From: Flavobacterium sp. UBA7680
GTDB taxonomy: Bacteria > Bacteroidota > Bacteroidia > Flavobacteriales > Flavobacteriaceae
Length of the DNA stretch: 64,000 bases
Reading direction: 5' to 3'
NCBI RefSeq assembly: GCF_002482975.1
Contig: NZ_DLHA01000059.1
Location: forward strand, 5,144 to 69,143
Shown: piece after piece, positions 7,436 through 16,347 of the stretch
How the letters are laid out: every line of letters starts with the position of its first letter
Position numbering within the stretch: position 1 is the first letter of the stretch
Program-made: the position numbers and the translations under genes
Notes under the pieces: generated by a model
Told to the model about the DNA's origin: nothing
Database searches by the model: none
What the model saw: the letters and a program-made list of their open reading frames with translations, nothing else

Positions 7436-8755
7436 TTAAACTTCTTCAGATTTTTTCCCAAAATCTTTCGGGAAAATTAAAAAACGTGATAAAATAAGAC
7501 CTGGAATTGTCGCTATAAAAACCCATATAAAAAAGTTTTGATAGCCTAAAAATTGTTGTATAAAACCGCTCAACATTCCCGGAAGCATCATTCCTAATGC
7601 CATAAATCCGGTTGCAAGTGCATAATGTGCTGTTTTTGATTCTCCTTCGGCAACATGAATTAAAAACATCATAAAACCTGTAAATCCAAAACCATATCCA
7701 AATTGTTCCAAAATTACGGTAATACAAGTATACAGATTTAATGGAGAATTTATTTCGAAAAAGTAAAGATTTATGTGAAGATGAAAAATTGCTTCGGGCT
7801 GAAAATGAGCAAGTCCAATAAAACCAAGAATTGGCAGATGCATAGCCAAAAACATAGGAAGCATCCATTTGGTAAGACCATGTTTAGAAATGGCAATTCC
7901 GCCCAAAATTCCGCCAATTGTTAAAGCAAAAATTCCTAAAGTTCCATAAATAATCCCAACAGATTCAGTAGTTAGGCTCATCCCGCCAACTTCTTTTCCG
8001 TCTAATAAAAATGGACTTAACATTTTAAGCAATTGCGATTCTCCTAATCTGAAAACCAGAATAAAAGCTAAAACTAAACCGATTTGTTTTTTCTTGAAGA
8101 AACTGGCAAATATAGAACCGAAATTTTGATGATGGTCTTTATTATGAGCTACAACATTTATTTCATTTCTTGGAGTAAAAACAAAATTATAAATCGTTAT
8201 AAAAGTCATTAATAAACCAACGCCAATCATTGTATAGGACCAAGCTTTGGTATTATCACCATATTTTTGTTCTAAATATCCTGCTAAAAGCACAATTAAT
8301 CCGTTTCCTGCAAGCATTGAAAGTCTATAGAAAGTACTTCTGATTCCAAGGAAAAAAGACTGCTGATTTTCTGGTAAAACCAATAAATAAAAGCCATCGC
8401 TCGCAATATCATTTGAAGCAGAAGCAAAAGCGGCAACCCAGAAAATTGCTAATGTCATCATGAAAAATCCATTGGTTGGAATCGTAAATCCGACTAATAA
8501 AAAGGCAATTGAAATCAATAACTGCATCGATAAAAACCATTTTCTTTTGGTTCCGTTTAATTCAATAAAAGGACTCCAAAGAGGTTTTATAACCCACGGT
8601 AAGTATAATAAACTGGTGTAAACGCCAATATCTTCATTTGAAATACCTAAATTTTTGTACATAATTACCGAAACCGAGATAATTACGGCGTAAGGCAATC
8701 CAGACGCAAAATTAAGAAGTGGAATCCAGAACCAGGGTTTATTATCTGTTTTCAT
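7436..8755 (-). CDS. MFS transporter, AmpG-like muropeptide permease
   Basis: Inner-membrane major facilitator protein of 439 residues with about 12 hydrophobic segments. The N-terminus (WFWIPLLNFASGLPYAVI then LPWVIKPLWSPFIE) matches the AmpG pattern in which the first helix carries FxSGLP and helix 2 ends in WVxKxxWxP. AmpG imports GlcNAc-anhydroMurNAc products from periplasm to cytoplasm. The start overlaps the end of the GHL10 glycosidase gene by 14 nt, so coupling is likely. With the NagZ-like enzyme and AnmK nearby, a muropeptide or disaccharide cargo is well supported. Its precise substrate could be peptide-free disaccharide. Confidence 0.82.
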   Translation of the reverse strand: MKTDNKPWFWIPLLNFASGLPYAVIISVSVIMYKNLGISNEDIGVYTSLLYLPWVIKPLWSPFIELNGTKRKWFLSMQLLISIAFLLVGFTIPTNGFFMMTLAIFWVAAFASASNDIASDGFYLLVLPENQQSFFLGIRSTFYRLSMLAGNGLIVLLAGYLEQKYGDNTKAWSYTMIGVGLLMTFITIYNFVFTPRNEINVVAHNKDHHQNFGSIFASFFKKKQIGLVLAFILVFRLGESQLLKMLSPFLLDGKEVGGMSLTTESVGIIYGTLGIFALTIGGILGGIAISKHGLTKWMLPMFLAMHLPILGFIGLAHFQPEAIFHLHINLYFFEINSPLNLYTCITVILEQFGYGFGFTGFMMFLIHVAEGESKTAHYALATGFMALGMMLPGMLSGFIQQFLGYQNFFIWVFIATIPGLILSRFLIFPKDFGKKSEEV

Positions 8756-10313
8756 TAGGCTGAGCAGGTGAATAGATTTTAAAATTCTTTTTTAAGTCGG
8801 CAGCAGTTGGGGTGCTTTCGTTCGCAAAATAATCAATAAATGTTACAGCACAAGCTTTATACATATCGATTTTTTCTGCAGGAATAGAAAATGATATAAA
8901 GCCGTCTTTTTCAACAGCTCTTACTTTGTCAATTATTTTTGAGGCATCAGCTGTATTTACTTTCGAAACATGTTCTCCGCCATAAATTACAATATAACGC
9001 ACTTTCGTATTCAACGGATTTTTGATACTGAAAGAATAATTTACAGTGTCTTTTGCAAAATCTGTAATGACTGGTGTATCAATAATAATACGTTTCAAAT
9101 TTGGAACCGCGGCAGGAAGCGCAGGATATCGATATTGGTTGTCTTCCAGAAGACGAACAAGATCTAAGTTTTTGTTCATGAACCATTTTGCGCTGAAATA
9201 TGCACTTCCGGAAACATTTTTAGTGCTTCTGGCAAAATCAATCTGGGTTGGGATTTCGCTTACATAATTCCAGCTTTTATCACCGTCGGCTCTAATTTTA
9301 TAAGAAGCGTGACCAATGTAAACAGCCGTATTATTAGAATTTTCTGCCCACCATTTTACTAATTTTGAATAAGAAGCTCTTGGATTATACATGCTCCAAT
9401 ACAATTGAGGCAAGATATAATCGATCCATTTTTGATCCATCCATAAAACAGGATCGGCATATAAATCGTCGTAATTTGCGGTTGACTGTGTTTCTGAACC
9501 TTTTGGATCAACCGATTTATTTCGCCAAACTCCAAACGGACTGATTCCGAATTGAACCCACGGTTTACTTTCTTTTATAGTTGTAGAAATTGTATGCACA
9601 AAGTTGCTCACGTTCGCACGACGCCAATCAGGAAGGCTTAATCCTGCGCCGTATTTTTTGTACGAAGCGGAGTCGTTAAAAACTTTTCCGGGAACGGCAT
9701 ATGGATAAAAATAATCATCAAAATGAATCGCATCGATATCGTATTTATCAACGACTTCTTTCACGACTTTTGTTAAATGTGACTGAACTTCTGGCAATGC
9801 AGGATCGTAATAATATTTTCCGCCGTATTCAATCATCCATTCCGGATGTTTAAAAACGTCGTGATTTGGACTTAAAAGGTTTTTATTTAAATCGAAAGTC
9901 GCACGATACGGATTCAGCCAAGCGTGAAATTCAAAACCTCTGTTATGCGCTTCTTCAATCATCCACGCCAAAGTATCATAATACGGATTTGGAGCTACGC
10001 CTTCTTTTCCTGTCAGGAATCTAGACCAAGGCGCAAATTCTGAAGGATAAAAAGCATCACCAACGCTTCTTATCTGAACGATAACAGCATTGTAGTTTAA
10101 TTCTTTATAGGTGTCTAAAATTTCTAAATAATCAGCTTTTTCTTTTTCAACATTATCTGTGGCTGTTTTTGGCCAGTCAATATTTACTACAGTCGCAATC
10201 CACACACCTCTAAATTCATTTTTAGGATGCATTATTTTTTCTTGTGAGTTAGATTTTAATCCAAAGAAAAATAAAAGTATGATTGAGTATAGTAAGTGCT
10301 GATTTTTATGCAT
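8742..10313 (-). CDS. GHL10 family glycosidase (DUF187; DigH/YddW-like)
   Basis: Exported glycosyl-hydrolase-like protein of about 523 residues. A hydrophobic signal peptide (LLYSIILLFFFGLKSNSQ) precedes the TIM-barrel motifs FRGVWIATVVNIDWP, HAWLNPYR, DAIHFDDYFYPY, GISPFGVWRN and YILPQLYWS, which are hallmarks of GHL10. The E. coli member DigH (YddW) cleaves stripped (denuded) peptidoglycan glycans, and this supports a cell-wall role here. A C-terminal beta domain (about residues 420-510) follows the barrel. The ATG at 10313 is preferred over that at 10334 because it starts directly before the signal peptide. It has its own promoter and overlaps the AmpG-like gene by 14 nt. Confidence 0.85.
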   Translation of the reverse strand: MHKNQHLLYSIILLFFFGLKSNSQEKIMHPKNEFRGVWIATVVNIDWPKTATDNVEKEKADYLEILDTYKELNYNAVIVQIRSVGDAFYPSEFAPWSRFLTGKEGVAPNPYYDTLAWMIEEAHNRGFEFHAWLNPYRATFDLNKNLLSPNHDVFKHPEWMIEYGGKYYYDPALPEVQSHLTKVVKEVVDKYDIDAIHFDDYFYPYAVPGKVFNDSASYKKYGAGLSLPDWRRANVSNFVHTISTTIKESKPWVQFGISPFGVWRNKSVDPKGSETQSTANYDDLYADPVLWMDQKWIDYILPQLYWSMYNPRASYSKLVKWWAENSNNTAVYIGHASYKIRADGDKSWNYVSEIPTQIDFARSTKNVSGSAYFSAKWFMNKNLDLVRLLEDNQYRYPALPAAVPNLKRIIIDTPVITDFAKDTVNYSFSIKNPLNTKVRYIVIYGGEHVSKVNTADASKIIDKVRAVEKDGFISFSIPAEKIDMYKACAVTFIDYFANESTPTAADLKKNFKIYSPAQPNENR

Positions 10314-10338
10314 TTTAATCTTTAATTTTAACAAGAAC

Positions 10339-10368
10339 CAAAAATAGTTTGTTTTGCTAGGAATTCAA
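10339..10368 (-). promoter_or_regulatory. Promoter of the GHL10-ampG-...-GH3 operon
   Basis: On the minus strand, TTG (10366-10368) and TATTTTTG (10339-10346) are spaced by 19 nt, a full match to the Bacteroidota consensus. The -7 box ends 25 nt before the ATG at 10313. Confidence 0.6.
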
Positions 10369-10401
10369 TGAATTCTGCTAAATTTTATTTTAAATGTTTT
10401 T

Positions 10402-10560
10402 TTGCCACGAATTACACAAATTTCCACCAATTTTTTATTCTCAAAGTATTAAAAAATAATTCGTGATAATTCGTGTAATTCGTGGTAATCTTTTTTTATA
10501 GCCACAGATTAAAAAGGATTATTTGGATTAATCTTTTTAATCCTTCTAATCTGTGGCAAA
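10402..10560. repeat. Two tandem palindromic repeats (GCCACGAATT and GCCACAGATT types)
   Basis: The first element (10402-10488) opens with GCCACGAATTACAC and closes with its inverse GTGTAATTCGTGG. The second (10501-10560) opens GCCACAGATTAAAAAGGATT and closes with TAATCTGTGGC. Both types recur at 22083-22190 and 32075-32263. They fill the gap between anmK and the GHL10 gene. Confidence 0.8.
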
Positions 10561-10569
10561 CTTATTTAT

Positions 10570-11778
10570 TTAATCTGGAAAGGAAATTTTTCCCATTGTT
10601 ACGGATGGAATTCCTTTTTTAGATCCAAAATTATAATTTCCTCCCGCCACGGTTTCATTAGCTAAAACAGCAAACAAAACGGCTTCTTTGGCATCGCCTG
10701 AAATTCCGAGAATATCGCTTTTCTCAAATTTACAAGGCAATAATTCCTGTAACCAGCTCACCAATAACGGATTTCGTGCGCCTCCGCCAGACATATAAAC
10801 TGTAAACTCTTCGATTGGGGTTTTAGTATTTTGTACAACAAACAAAACCGCTTCGGCAATTGTCTCGGCGCTAAGGCGTGTTAAAGTCGCAAGCAAATCT
10901 GGTGCCGAAATGTTTTCTAAACCTAATTTCACCAAAGCTGAGTTCACAAATTCGTGGTTAAATAATTCCTGACCAATCGTTTTAGGGAAACTTTTTTGAA
11001 AGAAAGCATTGCTTTTTAATTCGCTTAAAAGTTTTTGGTTTATAGTTCCGCTTTTAGCGATTTCGGCATCTTTGTCGTAACTTTTTTCAGGGAAAAACTG
11101 TTTGGTGAAAATATCAATTAAAGTATTTGCAGTTCCGGTATCGGTTACAAAAACCTCTTCGGTGTTTTGAGAAGCCGGTAAATAAGTGAAATTTGCGATT
11201 CCGCCCATGTTGAGCATAATTCGGTTTTCGCCTTTTTTGCTGAATAACAAATAATCGCCATAAACCGCAAGAGGTGCACCTTCGCCGCCTGCTGCGACGT
11301 GTTTTTGTCTGAAATCAGATAAAGTGATAATTCCGGTTTTTACCGCAATATGATCGCCGTCGCCAATTTGTAAAGTTGCATTTGGAAATTTTTCCTGTTG
11401 ATGTAAAAACTTTGGCGCATGTAGAACTGTTTGTCCGTGTGACGCGATTAGATCGACTTCATTTGCGGAAATATTCCATTTTGAAAGACAATCGTTTATC
11501 ATTCCTGCGTGCAAATCTGCAATCCATTCATTAAGTAAAACCAAATGCTGAAAATCAATTGTTTTTTTAGCAAACACTTTTCTGATTTCGGTTTTAATGT
11601 CTTCGCTGTAATCAATAGTTTCAAATTGTTCGATTTTCACAACCGTGTTTTCGCCTTCGCCAGAAATTGCACAAAGAGCCAAATCGAGTCCGTCGAGCGA
11701 AGTTCCTGACATTAAACCGATTATTTTTCGGGTTTCTTTTTGAGCAATTTCATAAAGAGCGCTTATATTTTTATTCAT
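10570..11778 (-). CDS. anmK: Anhydro-N-acetylmuramic acid kinase
   Basis: Cytoplasmic ATP-dependent kinase that opens and phosphorylates 1,6-anhydro-MurNAc to MurNAc-6-phosphate during wall recycling. It is 402 residues long. The family ATP-loop GLMSGTSLDGLD is at residues 21-32. ASHGQTVLHAP, MLNMGGIANFTYL, DTGTANTLID and YMSGGGARNPLL follow in the expected order. It is separated from the GHL10-ampG operon by 236 nt of palindromic repeats, but has the same strand and pathway. No MurQ etherase gene, the next step, is visible in this window. The DTGTAN sequence differs from the DTGPGN of Proteobacteria, which I believe is a Bacteroidota variant. Confidence 0.95.
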   Translation of the reverse strand: MNKNISALYEIAQKETRKIIGLMSGTSLDGLDLALCAISGEGENTVVKIEQFETIDYSEDIKTEIRKVFAKKTIDFQHLVLLNEWIADLHAGMINDCLSKWNISANEVDLIASHGQTVLHAPKFLHQQEKFPNATLQIGDGDHIAVKTGIITLSDFRQKHVAAGGEGAPLAVYGDYLLFSKKGENRIMLNMGGIANFTYLPASQNTEEVFVTDTGTANTLIDIFTKQFFPEKSYDKDAEIAKSGTINQKLLSELKSNAFFQKSFPKTIGQELFNHEFVNSALVKLGLENISAPDLLATLTRLSAETIAEAVLFVVQNTKTPIEEFTVYMSGGGARNPLLVSWLQELLPCKFEKSDILGISGDAKEAVLFAVLANETVAGGNYNFGSKKGIPSVTMGKISFPD

Positions 11779-12024
11779 TAAAATGAAGTTTTAAGGAAGT
11801 TTTTTATTTGGTAACGCTAAAATCAGATTATTTTAGATATAAATATAGTGAAAAAGGGTTTTTTTATTTGTAAAATTCACTATTCCGAAAAAGGACAGCT
11901 AAATGAATAATGATTAAAAATGCAGAAAAAATTGTACAATTAATTGGTTAAGTTTGCCTTCGAAATTCCTCAAAAACACTTTGTTGAATTTTAGTCATCA
12001 ATTCAAAACAATCAAACTTAAATT

Positions 12025-13236
12025 ATGAAATCATTTTTTTACTACATTACTTTTCTACTACTCTCTTTTTTTGTCACAGCTCAGGAAAACAGCCCTTTTG
12101 TAAATGGATTTGAAGAAACGATATCTTCCAAAATATTAGGAAAAGAGCGTAAAGTTTGGATTCATATTCCGAGTAGTAACGGTGGAAATAAAATCAAAGA
12201 CAGAGGAAATTATCCTGTAATTTATTTATTAGACGGAAGTGAAAATTTCAACACCGTTGTGAGCATTACAGAACATATGGCGGAATCGAATCTTTGTCCG
12301 CCAATGATTGTGGTTGGTATTCTGCACAAAAACAGATTGGTTGATTTAACAATAGGTACAGATAAAGAATTACCTGAAATTGTGGGCGGCGGCGAAAAAT
12401 TTATGTCATATGTCGAGAAAGAATTGATTCCGTATATTGATTCCAATTATCCAACTGCATCTTATAAAACGTTTATTGGTCACTCGCTTGGAGGCTTAAC
12501 AGTTATGAATACTTTTTTGCATAATCCGAATTTATTTAATTCGTATGTTTCTCTTGACGCTTCGTTGTGGTGGGATCACCAAAAAGTGGTAAAAGACGCC
12601 AAAACGATTTTACCGACTCAAAATTACAAAGGAAAAACATTGTATATGGCAATGGCAAATCGTTTAGAAAAAGGTGTTGATACATTAAGTGTTCAAAAAG
12701 ATACAACCCAAACGACAGCGCTTCTTCGAAGCAATTTAGAATTTATTAAAGATTTGTCTAAAAATAAAAAGAACCAATTGCGTTTTAAATATAAATTTTA
12801 TGAAGATGACAATCATCCTTCAGTACGTTTGATTGGTGAATATGATGCACTTCGATTTATTTTTGAGTTCTATAAACTTAAAATTTACGACAGCGAATTA
12901 AAAAATCCTGATTTTAAATTAGATTCACTTTTGGTAGCGCACTACAAAAATGTCTCTGAAAACATGGGCTATGTTGTAAAGCCGGGCGAAAACCAAATTA
13001 ATAATTTGGGTTACCAAATGATGGGAGCTAAACAATTAGCAAAAGCTGAGACCTTGTTTAAACTTAATACGACCAACTATCCTGAAAGTGCCAATTGTTA
13101 TGATTCTCTTGGCGATTTATATCTTGAAAAAGGTGATAAAGCAAAAGCGATAGAAACTTTTAAAAAAGCTTTAATTCTAAAAGAAATTCCAGAAACAAAA
13201 GAGAAATTGGAAAAGCTGTTGAAAGAGAAGAAATAA
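12025..13236 (+). CDS. Exported alpha/beta-hydrolase esterase with C-terminal TPR
   Basis: Secreted or periplasmic esterase of the enterochelin-esterase-like (PF00756-type) fold, 403 residues. The signal peptide ends at about residue 19 (FLLLSFFVTAQ). The nucleophile elbow GHSLGG (Ser about residue 155) lies in YKTFIGHSLGGLTVMNTF, and a late His is in EDDNHPSVRLIGEYDALRF. After residue ~310 there are TPR-like helices (AKAETLFKLNTTNYPESANCYDSLGDLYLEKGDKAKAIETF, quoted region about 350-390). It is paralogous to the shorter esterase at 45873-46742, which lacks the TPR. The natural substrate is unknown. Siderophore esters are one option. Confidence 0.82.
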   Translation: MKSFFYYITFLLLSFFVTAQENSPFVNGFEETISSKILGKERKVWIHIPSSNGGNKIKDRGNYPVIYLLDGSENFNTVVSITEHMAESNLCPPMIVVGILHKNRLVDLTIGTDKELPEIVGGGEKFMSYVEKELIPYIDSNYPTASYKTFIGHSLGGLTVMNTFLHNPNLFNSYVSLDASLWWDHQKVVKDAKTILPTQNYKGKTLYMAMANRLEKGVDTLSVQKDTTQTTALLRSNLEFIKDLSKNKKNQLRFKYKFYEDDNHPSVRLIGEYDALRFIFEFYKLKIYDSELKNPDFKLDSLLVAHYKNVSENMGYVVKPGENQINNLGYQMMGAKQLAKAETLFKLNTTNYPESANCYDSLGDLYLEKGDKAKAIETFKKALILKEIPETKEKLEKLLKEKK

Positions 13237-13255
13237 AATTATAGAATTTATGTAT

Positions 13256-13287
13256 AAAAAGCTCAACTATTCGGTTGGGCTTTTTTT
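13256..13287 (+). terminator. Terminator after the esterase gene
   Basis: Hairpin AAAAAGCTCAACTA / GGTTGGGCTTTTTTT with a T-run, 20 nt after the stop codon at 13236. Confidence 0.8.
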
Positions 13288-13360
13288 GCGTTTATACGAG
13301 AATTAATTATGAAGCCTGACTGTAATTGAAAAATAAAAGAAAAACTTATTCCCGTTTTTA

Positions 13361-13368
13361 TATATTTG
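13361..13368 (+). promoter_or_regulatory. Putative -7 element for lemA
   Basis: TATATTTG matches TAnnTTTG and lies 26 nt before the lemA ATG. No TTG is found at the expected -33 spacing. Confidence 0.4.
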
Positions 13369-13394
13369 CTTCAAACCAATTAAAAAAATAAACC

Positions 13395-13949
13395 ATGATT
13401 GTTGTTGTTATTCTTTTTGTTTTCATCATAATTGGAGTGTTCATTTACAATTCCCTTATCGAAAAAAGAAACCAGGTTACGAATGCTTTTTCTTCTATTG
13501 ATGTAATGCTGAAAAAACGTTTTGATTTGATTCCGAATTTAGTTGAGATTGTAAAACAATATACCAATTACGAACAAAGTACTTTAACTAAAATCGTAGA
13601 ACTTCGTTCAAGAGCAACTTCAGGTTCTTTAACCGAAGCCGAAAAAGCAAGTTTAGATACTGAACTTAGCACAGCTGTAAAAGGTTTAATGGTAACGGTT
13701 GAAAATTATCCGGACTTAAAAGCCAACACAAATTTCTTAAACTTACAAAACACTTGGACAGAAAGTGAAGAACAAATCGCGGCTGCGAGAAGAACTTATA
13801 ATGCTTCGGTTACAAGTTACAATAACGCTATTATGATGTTCCCGGGAAATTTGTTTGCTGGAATGCTGAATTATACTAAAATTGATGTTTTAGCAACGCC
13901 AGAAGAAGAACGTAAAAATATTAGTGCAAAAGAACTTTTCAATAATTAA
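13395..13949 (+). CDS. lemA: LemA family protein
   Basis: Membrane-anchored helical protein of 184 residues. One N-terminal transmembrane helix (about residues 2-20) is followed by a long helical bundle. Typical LemA words are present: YNSLIEKRNQVTNAFSSIDV, KKRFDLIPNLVEIVKQY and FPGNLFAGML near the end. The molecular role of LemA is not established. The family often pairs with membrane or DUF3137 proteins, as here. The stop codon overlaps the next ATG (TAATG), so translation coupling with the DUF3137 gene is likely. Confidence 0.93.
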   Translation: MIVVVILFVFIIIGVFIYNSLIEKRNQVTNAFSSIDVMLKKRFDLIPNLVEIVKQYTNYEQSTLTKIVELRSRATSGSLTEAEKASLDTELSTAVKGLMVTVENYPDLKANTNFLNLQNTWTESEEQIAAARRTYNASVTSYNNAIMMFPGNLFAGMLNYTKIDVLATPEEERKNISAKELFNN

Positions 13950-14905
13950 TGGATTCAGGAATTAGTAACAATTCAGCCTTGCAGGAGGTTTTGAATGCAT
14001 TAGAAGTTGAGAGAAAAAAAATTGCCGAAACCTATAAAACCACCTACATTTTATTTGGTCTTGCCATTGTATTTATGGTAATTGGTTTATTGATCAGGTT
14101 TCCGACTTTAGGTTTTCTGGGATTTGCCGTTTCTGCCATTACTGGCATCGTAATGCATTTTAGAATTGGTGACGATGTTAAGAAATACAAAATGGCTTAT
14201 AAAACCAATGTTGTAGGATCTGCATTGAAGAATATCAATGAAAGTTTAACGATAACGCCTCGAAGCGGACTTCCGGAATATGAGTTTAGAAGTTCTGAGC
14301 TTTTTACAACCGAATCTGATCGTTATAAAACACAGGATTTAATAAGCGGAACAAACGATAAAACTTCTTTTTGGTTTGCCGAAGTTCACGCCGAATACAA
14401 AACCGAAACAAGCACAAAAAACGGAACCCGTACACAATGGCATACCATTTTTAAAGGAATTGTTTTTGTAGCCGATTTCAATAAAAATTTCAATGTTTCG
14501 ACTGTTGTTCGTCCAAAAGGTTTTGGAGAAGCTTTTGGTTCCTGGTTTTCTAAAAATGTTTTTAGTTTTGGAAACACCGATGTTATCGAATTAGAAAACA
14601 TCGATTTCAGCAATAAATTTGTAACCTATTCGAGTAACCAAATTGAAGCACGATATATTTTAACGCCTGCCATGATGGAAAGAATTCTGGATTTAAACGG
14701 CAAATGCGACGAAACGATTTCGGTTTCGTTTATTCATTCTAAAATGTATATTGCTTTTCCGTTGTCCGAAAATTATTTTGAAGCGCCTATTCATTCTTCG
14801 CTTTTAGATCCAGATTTACTTTCCGGCGATCTTTCGATTGTGAGATTCATGCATGATATTGTTCATGAACTGGATTTGAATACTAGGATTTGGGGGAAGG
14901 ATTAG
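13949..14905 (+). CDS. DUF3137 domain membrane protein
   Basis: Integral membrane protein of 318 residues. Two adjacent hydrophobic helices (about residues 32-50 and 54-70) are followed by a large soluble domain rich in beta strands (PEYEFRSSELFTTESDRYKTQD, then FKGIVFVADFNKNF). This is the layout of DUF3137, which is commonly found beside LemA. No catalytic motif is seen. The gene overlaps lemA by one base and is followed 30 nt later by an unrecognised acidic protein. Function is unknown. The pair is a conserved unit in many bacteria. Confidence 0.85.
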   Translation: MDSGISNNSALQEVLNALEVERKKIAETYKTTYILFGLAIVFMVIGLLIRFPTLGFLGFAVSAITGIVMHFRIGDDVKKYKMAYKTNVVGSALKNINESLTITPRSGLPEYEFRSSELFTTESDRYKTQDLISGTNDKTSFWFAEVHAEYKTETSTKNGTRTQWHTIFKGIVFVADFNKNFNVSTVVRPKGFGEAFGSWFSKNVFSFGNTDVIELENIDFSNKFVTYSSNQIEARYILTPAMMERILDLNGKCDETISVSFIHSKMYIAFPLSENYFEAPIHSSLLDPDLLSGDLSIVRFMHDIVHELDLNTRIWGKD

Positions 14906-14935
14906 AGCAACAGGAATTCATCAAAATAAGATCAA

Positions 14936-15619
14936 ATGGAAAATTGGGTTTCTTATTATAATCAAGAACAATACGGGTTTTCAGAAAGTTTTAAAAAGGA
15001 ATTATCAAAGCAGTTGGGCGAACGATTTATCAAGAACCTCGATTATGAAAATCTTTTTGAGAAATATTTCTATAATTTATTTTTAGGAATGGAAGAAATA
15101 GAGATAAGGGAAAAGGATAATTATGTTTTTGGTAATGCAGAAATTATCAGCCCAGATTCTCGTACCAGAAGTTTAACCATTTGCTGGAAATCTGATTTTT
15201 TTGAGGAAAAGCTCGAAATCCATAAGCAGGATGTTGAAGGGAAAATTGATTTTTTCTTTTGTTCAGATTTTCCAACAGAAGAATTAAAGAAATATATAAA
15301 ATATAAAAAGCCGAAAAAGCATACAAGTTCAAATGACCCATTTGAATTGGATTTAAATTTCAATAATTTCCCTGATCTGAGCATCAAATTTGAAGTAAAA
15401 GAGAAATTTACTCTTGAAGAGGAAAATGAAATTGTAAGTATTTTTAAACGAAATGTAAATATTTATGTTTCTGATTTCAAAGAAAATTTAATTCTTCTTG
15501 ATTTCCAAAACAATAACGAAGAAGTTCTTGAAAAAGAGAAAGAGTTTATAAATGAATCTTTAAATTTAATTAAGAGTTTTGCTTTTAGCCATAAAATTAG
15601 CGGTGCTATTATATCGTGA
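14936..15619 (+). CDS. Unrecognised acidic protein following lemA-DUF3137
   Basis: Soluble protein of 227 residues, rich in Glu, Lys, Phe and Asn, with no signal peptide or membrane helix. I do not recognise a family. The N-terminus (MENWVSYYNQEQYGFSESFK) is predicted helical, and the C-terminal part alternates charged and aromatic residues in a likely alpha/beta fold (NVNIYVSDFKENLILLDFQ). It sits 30 nt downstream of the DUF3137 gene and 31 nt before another acidic unknown, all on the same strand, so a four-gene transcript is plausible. It could be a cytoplasmic partner or an immunity-type protein, but there is no direct evidence. Confidence 0.7.
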   Translation: MENWVSYYNQEQYGFSESFKKELSKQLGERFIKNLDYENLFEKYFYNLFLGMEEIEIREKDNYVFGNAEIISPDSRTRSLTICWKSDFFEEKLEIHKQDVEGKIDFFFCSDFPTEELKKYIKYKKPKKHTSSNDPFELDLNFNNFPDLSIKFEVKEKFTLEEENEIVSIFKRNVNIYVSDFKENLILLDFQNNNEEVLEKEKEFINESLNLIKSFAFSHKISGAIIS

Positions 15620-15650
15620 AGAGAATTATTGAACTTTTTAAATCTAAATT

Positions 15651-16139
15651 ATGCATTTAATATTGTATAAAATAAATAAAAATGATTCTGAATTATATGA
15701 TATTATTAAGTATAATATTGAAAAATTTGGAAACACTTTCTTTTATAAAATGGATTCAGATGAAGGATTTGAATTTAACGTTTTTGAAGGGAATATAGCA
15801 AACGAAGAGATTACCATTTATTTTGAAGGAAAAGTTAACTTCATTTGGCTATCTATTAAATATAGTCAATTTTTAAATCATAAATTGTATTATGAAAGAG
15901 TTCTGAATTTTGAAAGAAGCATGCTTGAGTTAATTAGTTCTGATGCAGATATTTATCGTATTGATGAAATACTTTTAGAAGATTTGATTCTGAATAAAGG
16001 AGTTTATTGGTATAAGGATAATAATGCAAATACAATTTTTAATGAATGGATAAAAAATGAAGAAAAATTGCATTGGCTTAAAATTGAAATTCCTTATAAA
16101 GAATTAAATTTTGAAAGCTTTTTAAAAGAGCGTGGGTAA
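15651..16139 (+). CDS. Unrecognised acidic protein, last gene before the RAYT island
   Basis: Soluble protein of 162 residues, low in Ala and Gly, rich in Glu, Asn, Ile and Tyr. There is no signal peptide and no membrane segment. Visible pieces are an N-terminal strand-helix (LILYKINKNDSELYDIIKYN) and a central aromatic stretch (KVNFIWLSIKYSQFLNHKLYY). I cannot assign a family. Its base composition is even more AT-rich than its neighbours, which can mark foreign origin. The REP/RAYT region starts about 60 nt after its stop. It may belong with the preceding acidic gene. Confidence 0.65.
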   Translation: MHLILYKINKNDSELYDIIKYNIEKFGNTFFYKMDSDEGFEFNVFEGNIANEEITIYFEGKVNFIWLSIKYSQFLNHKLYYERVLNFERSMLELISSDADIYRIDEILLEDLILNKGVYWYKDNNANTIFNEWIKNEEKLHWLKIEIPYKELNFESFLKERG

Positions 16140-16202
16140 ACAATGTTTTGTCTGATTTAAAGATTTTGTATTTTAAATAAAAGAAAACTTAATTTCAACT
16201 TT

Positions 16203-16342
16203 GTGTTCACGAGCAAGATGCTCGCGCTAGCCTCTGAAAAGATAAAAACAGAAAATCTTGATTTTAAAAATCAAGATTTTCTGTTTTTATACTATTTTAA
16301 TTTCTACTCCGCTAGCGCGAGCGTCCCGCTCGTGCCCGCACA
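16203..16342. repeat. REP pair (BIME-like) on the 3' side of the RAYT gene
   Basis: Left REP (16203-16231): CACGAGCAAGATGCTCGCGC, stem GAGCA/TGCTC. Right REP (16311-16340) in inverse orientation: GCGCGAGCGTCCCGCTCGTG, stem GAGCG/CGCTC. The two copies differ by a paired change (G-C to A-T) that keeps the stem. Between them lies a 22-bp perfect palindrome (16244-16288). Confidence 0.85.
16244..16288. terminator. Near-perfect palindrome, probable bidirectional terminator
   Basis: Two 22-nt arms (AAAAACAGAAAATCTTGATT and its inverse) around a single central base, A-rich on one side and T-rich on the other. It would terminate both the plus-strand acidic genes and the minus-strand RAYT gene. It could also be part of the REP unit. 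Confidence 0.65.
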
Positions 16343-16347
16343 GAACA

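Noticed and set aside
7446..7868. 140-residue frame inside the AmpG-like gene
   Set aside because: Same strand as the transporter but shifted in phase; Cys- and Tyr-rich product typical of a shadow of a real coding frame.
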